Notes under the pieces: generated by a model
The model's database searches: none
What the model saw: only the letters and a program-made list of their open reading frames with translations
Told to the model about the DNA's origin: nothing
DNA from: Sphingobacterium sp. UT-1RO-CII-1
GTDB lineage: Bacteria; Bacteroidota; Bacteroidia; Sphingobacteriales; Sphingobacteriaceae
Direction of reading: 5' to 3'
NCBI RefSeq assembly: GCF_026711005.1
Contig: NZ_JAPPVJ010000001.1
Span: forward strand, 682,001-746,000
DNA: 64,000 nt
Program-made: the position numbers and the translations under genes
Shown: piece by piece, positions 62,254-64,000 of the stretch
How the letters are laid out: each line of letters begins with the position of its first letter
How positions within the stretch are numbered: the stretch's first letter is position 1

Positions 62254-63690
62254 TTAAAACTTAATTGTATCTGTCTCTAAAAAAGGTAATAAATATTTAC
62301 CTGTATCTACATTTGACTCTGCCAATTTCTCTCGTACATACTGCACACCCTCAGCAGTTACGTTAGTTTGGTAAGTATAAATATGTTTTAATGAGGGAAT
62401 GTCGGCTAAAGATCGTATACCTTGATCAGAAACTCCGACCCCAAACAGATTGATATAATTTAACTTCTGATGCCCTTTTAAATGTGCTAGCCCAGCATCA
62501 GTAATTTTCGTGTGTTCAATATGCAGCTTGAGCAGATTAGAAAAAGTAGCGATATCTTTGAGTCCTTCATCAGATAACGCACTATTTCCAATTTTTAATT
62601 GAACAATATTGTCTTTGAACTTGAGCAAGTCCTTCATGTCTGCATCAGAAAAATCAGGATAATTAACAGTATTAATAGCAACGTAACTATTGCCGTCAGC
62701 AATGGGCAACACTTTAATGCCTTTTGCCTGAAGCGCATCGATCAAATCTTCTGGTAACTTAGCAGCCTCAGGTAAATTTGCATATTCGGACTGAGCCTCT
62801 TCACTTCCCCCTTCTTCCAACCGCTTCAATATTGCAGCTATTTCGTCAGACTGCTCCAACTCTCTAGCTTTACTTTCAAAATTGGCCCCCGTACTAATCC
62901 ACCAACCTATTAATTTTATTTGATCGTTTGTAATAGGTGTGCGCCCTTTGGGCGGCATACGCCCTTCGTGCCCTTCAGGTAATATAAGACGGGCATACAG
63001 CGGACTATTATCTAAATCACCAGCTTTTAATGCAAGCCCCTCTTTACCCCCCTTTAATAGGCTGGGCATATCGTGCAAAGCAAAATCTCCTTCCTGTTTT
63101 TTATCACCATGGCAACTTTGGCAGCGTTGTGCCAAAATAGGCTGAATAATACCTTCATAAACCTCAGCTTCCTGCGCATCGGCTAGCAGGGGCAATGTTT
63201 CAATTTCTGATTGCATGCCTACGGCATTTTTTATTACCGTGGGCAGCGCCTCTTTCAGATAGCCTTTACCATGAGTCAGTGTTCCACCATAATGGCCTGT
63301 AAAGCCCAATAACAACATGACAACCACAAAGACGATAAACTTATAGTTTCTGATTTTCAGGACAAAGCGATTTTGTATCTTTTCATTATATAATGTAAAA
63401 GTCAGTAAACTAATAACTGCCACTGCTATTCCTAACCACTGATGGTAATCAAGCGTCTCTTGCTCGTAGCCGCCATTTAACGACAATAGATAGCCCGTAA
63501 CACCTGCAAAAACCGCAGCTATACTTCCAGTCAGTAGGACAAAAGGAATAGCTGGCACCAACTGTTTATTTTTTTCAAACCTTGCTACACAGGCCATCAT
63601 AAAACCGACAACCAACATGCCAATTGGTAAATGCACAAACAGCGGATGCCACCTTCCTATGAACCCCAATAACTCATTAAGAAATTCCAT
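62254..63690 (-). CDS. Membrane c-type cytochrome domain protein with leucine-rich repeats
   Basis: The 478-residue protein starts with membrane helices (about 15-35, 47-70, 85-101, 117-131) like DUF2231, then a PSD1-type cytochrome domain with the heme motif CQSCH (Cys190, Cys193, His194) and a possible methionine ligand in MPPKGR, then LRR-like repeats (about 360-460, LKIGNSALSDEGLKDIA, HTKITDAGLAHLKG). Such proteins are thought to anchor extracytoplasmic electron-transfer partners. It is followed (5' side) by the sugar-phosphate isomerase-like gene 4 bp away. Confidence 0.8.
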   Translation of the reverse strand: MEFLNELLGFIGRWHPLFVHLPIGMLVVGFMMACVARFEKNKQLVPAIPFVLLTGSIAAVFAGVTGYLLSLNGGYEQETLDYHQWLGIAVAVISLLTFTLYNEKIQNRFVLKIRNYKFIVFVVVMLLLGFTGHYGGTLTHGKGYLKEALPTVIKNAVGMQSEIETLPLLADAQEAEVYEGIIQPILAQRCQSCHGDKKQEGDFALHDMPSLLKGGKEGLALKAGDLDNSPLYARLILPEGHEGRMPPKGRTPITNDQIKLIGWWISTGANFESKARELEQSDEIAAILKRLEEGGSEEAQSEYANLPEAAKLPEDLIDALQAKGIKVLPIADGNSYVAINTVNYPDFSDADMKDLLKFKDNIVQLKIGNSALSDEGLKDIATFSNLLKLHIEHTKITDAGLAHLKGHQKLNYINLFGVGVSDQGIRSLADIPSLKHIYTYQTNVTAEGVQYVREKLAESNVDTGKYLLPFLETDTIKF

Positions 63691-63694
63691 TGGT

Positions 63695-64000
63695 TTAGTG
63701 TCTAGCTTTAATGAGGTTCATCATATACACATTGATATCCCACTGACTGGCAACTGGCTGCCTCGTATAAGGAAGTGTGGGCATATAATCGGCTGGTCCA
63801 AACTCTGGAGTAATAGTCATGTGTTTAGCTCCTTTTTCCTTGTGAAGACGTATAACCTCATCCCACCAGATTAAGTGTTGATCTACGACACTTTTCCACT
63901 CAGGCGCCGCAGGATCATTAACCTGTGGGGCCTGAGGCTGCCCTACACGCGCATGAATATGCCCTGTACGTGATATTGCCAATGCTACAGCTTCTTTTTG
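63695..64000 (-). CDS. Sugar phosphate isomerase/epimerase, C-terminal part
   Basis: The 102 visible codons encode the C-terminus of a TIM-barrel sugar-phosphate isomerase/epimerase, including GHIHARVG, APEWKSVVDQHLIWWDEVI and TITPEFGPADYMPTLPYT, all typical of this xylose-isomerase-like superfamily. The frame is still open at the window edge, so the N-terminal part lies beyond it. Its 4-bp gap to the cytochrome gene indicates co-transcription. Confidence 0.85.
   Translation of the reverse strand, partial: QKEAVALAISRTGHIHARVGQPQAPQVNDPAAPEWKSVVDQHLIWWDEVIRLHKEKGAKHMTITPEFGPADYMPTLPYTRQPVASQWDINVYMMNLIKARH

Noticed and set aside
1..64000. tRNA, rRNA and CRISPR loci
   Set aside because: Intergenic stretches were read by eye for cloverleaf-like or long repeat-spacer patterns and none was convincing; a covariance-model search was not possible.

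Overview
The window comes from a Bacteroidota chromosome, most likely family Sphingobacteriaceae (Sphingobacterium, Pedobacter or a relative). The reasons are two SusC/SusD pairs, a FecR/ECF-sigma pair, LytTR regulators, lipoproteins with Bacteroidota-style leaders, weak A-rich ribosome sites and modest GC. The genus is inferred from protein style only. No rRNA, tRNA or CRISPR array was seen.

Layout. 1-1.7 kb: leftward operon of small phage-like genes (DUF5675 family) that runs off the left edge. Its upstream region carries a striking array of seven GTAT-containing repeats spaced exactly 11 bp. 2-4.8 kb: small lineage-specific genes and a membrane LytTR regulator. 4.8-10.9 kb: leftward SusC-SusD-thioredoxin operon. 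The susC 5' end appears to have absorbed a dispersed intergenic repeat in frame. 10.9-11.5 kb: non-coding DNA with a hairpin whose loop can pair downstream (possible pseudoknot RNA), then a cluster of ATTATACA-type half-sites. 11.56-13.83 kb: compact HTH / STAS-HATPase / STAS-like DUF4325 / PIN cassette. It looks like a partner-switch-controlled ribonuclease and is the best candidate for an undescribed system.

14.1-28.4 kb: accessory region marked by four Rpn/PD-(D/E)XK transposase-like genes: one intact, one remnant, one disrupted, and one from a different subfamily. They share a 50-170 bp interspersed repeat. Two related copies bracket a 9-10 kb block with a DUF418 membrane protein, an NTF2-like protein, a LytS/LytTR two-component pair, an AraC-type DNA-binding protein and a run of secreted cupin, alpha/beta-hydrolase, NTF2-like and carboxymuconolactone-decarboxylase-like enzymes.

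28.6-42.6 kb: PQQ-type beta-propeller lipoprotein, then a polysaccharide utilisation locus: ECF sigma factor, FecR anti-sigma, STN-SusC, SusD, two C-type sulfatases and a divergent GH29 alpha-L-fucosidase. The inferred substrate is a sulfated, fucose-containing glycan. 43.1-49.7 kb: fimbrillin-like surface lipoproteins, two of them preceded by tiny peptides sharing an SIAASS motif.

50-64 kb: mostly housekeeping genes: photolyase, hybrid histidine kinase, exonuclease III, peptidylprolyl isomerase, lipB, hflX, a TPR protein, a Prc-type protease, a membrane c-type cytochrome with leucine-rich repeats, and a sugar-phosphate isomerase/epimerase cut by the right edge.
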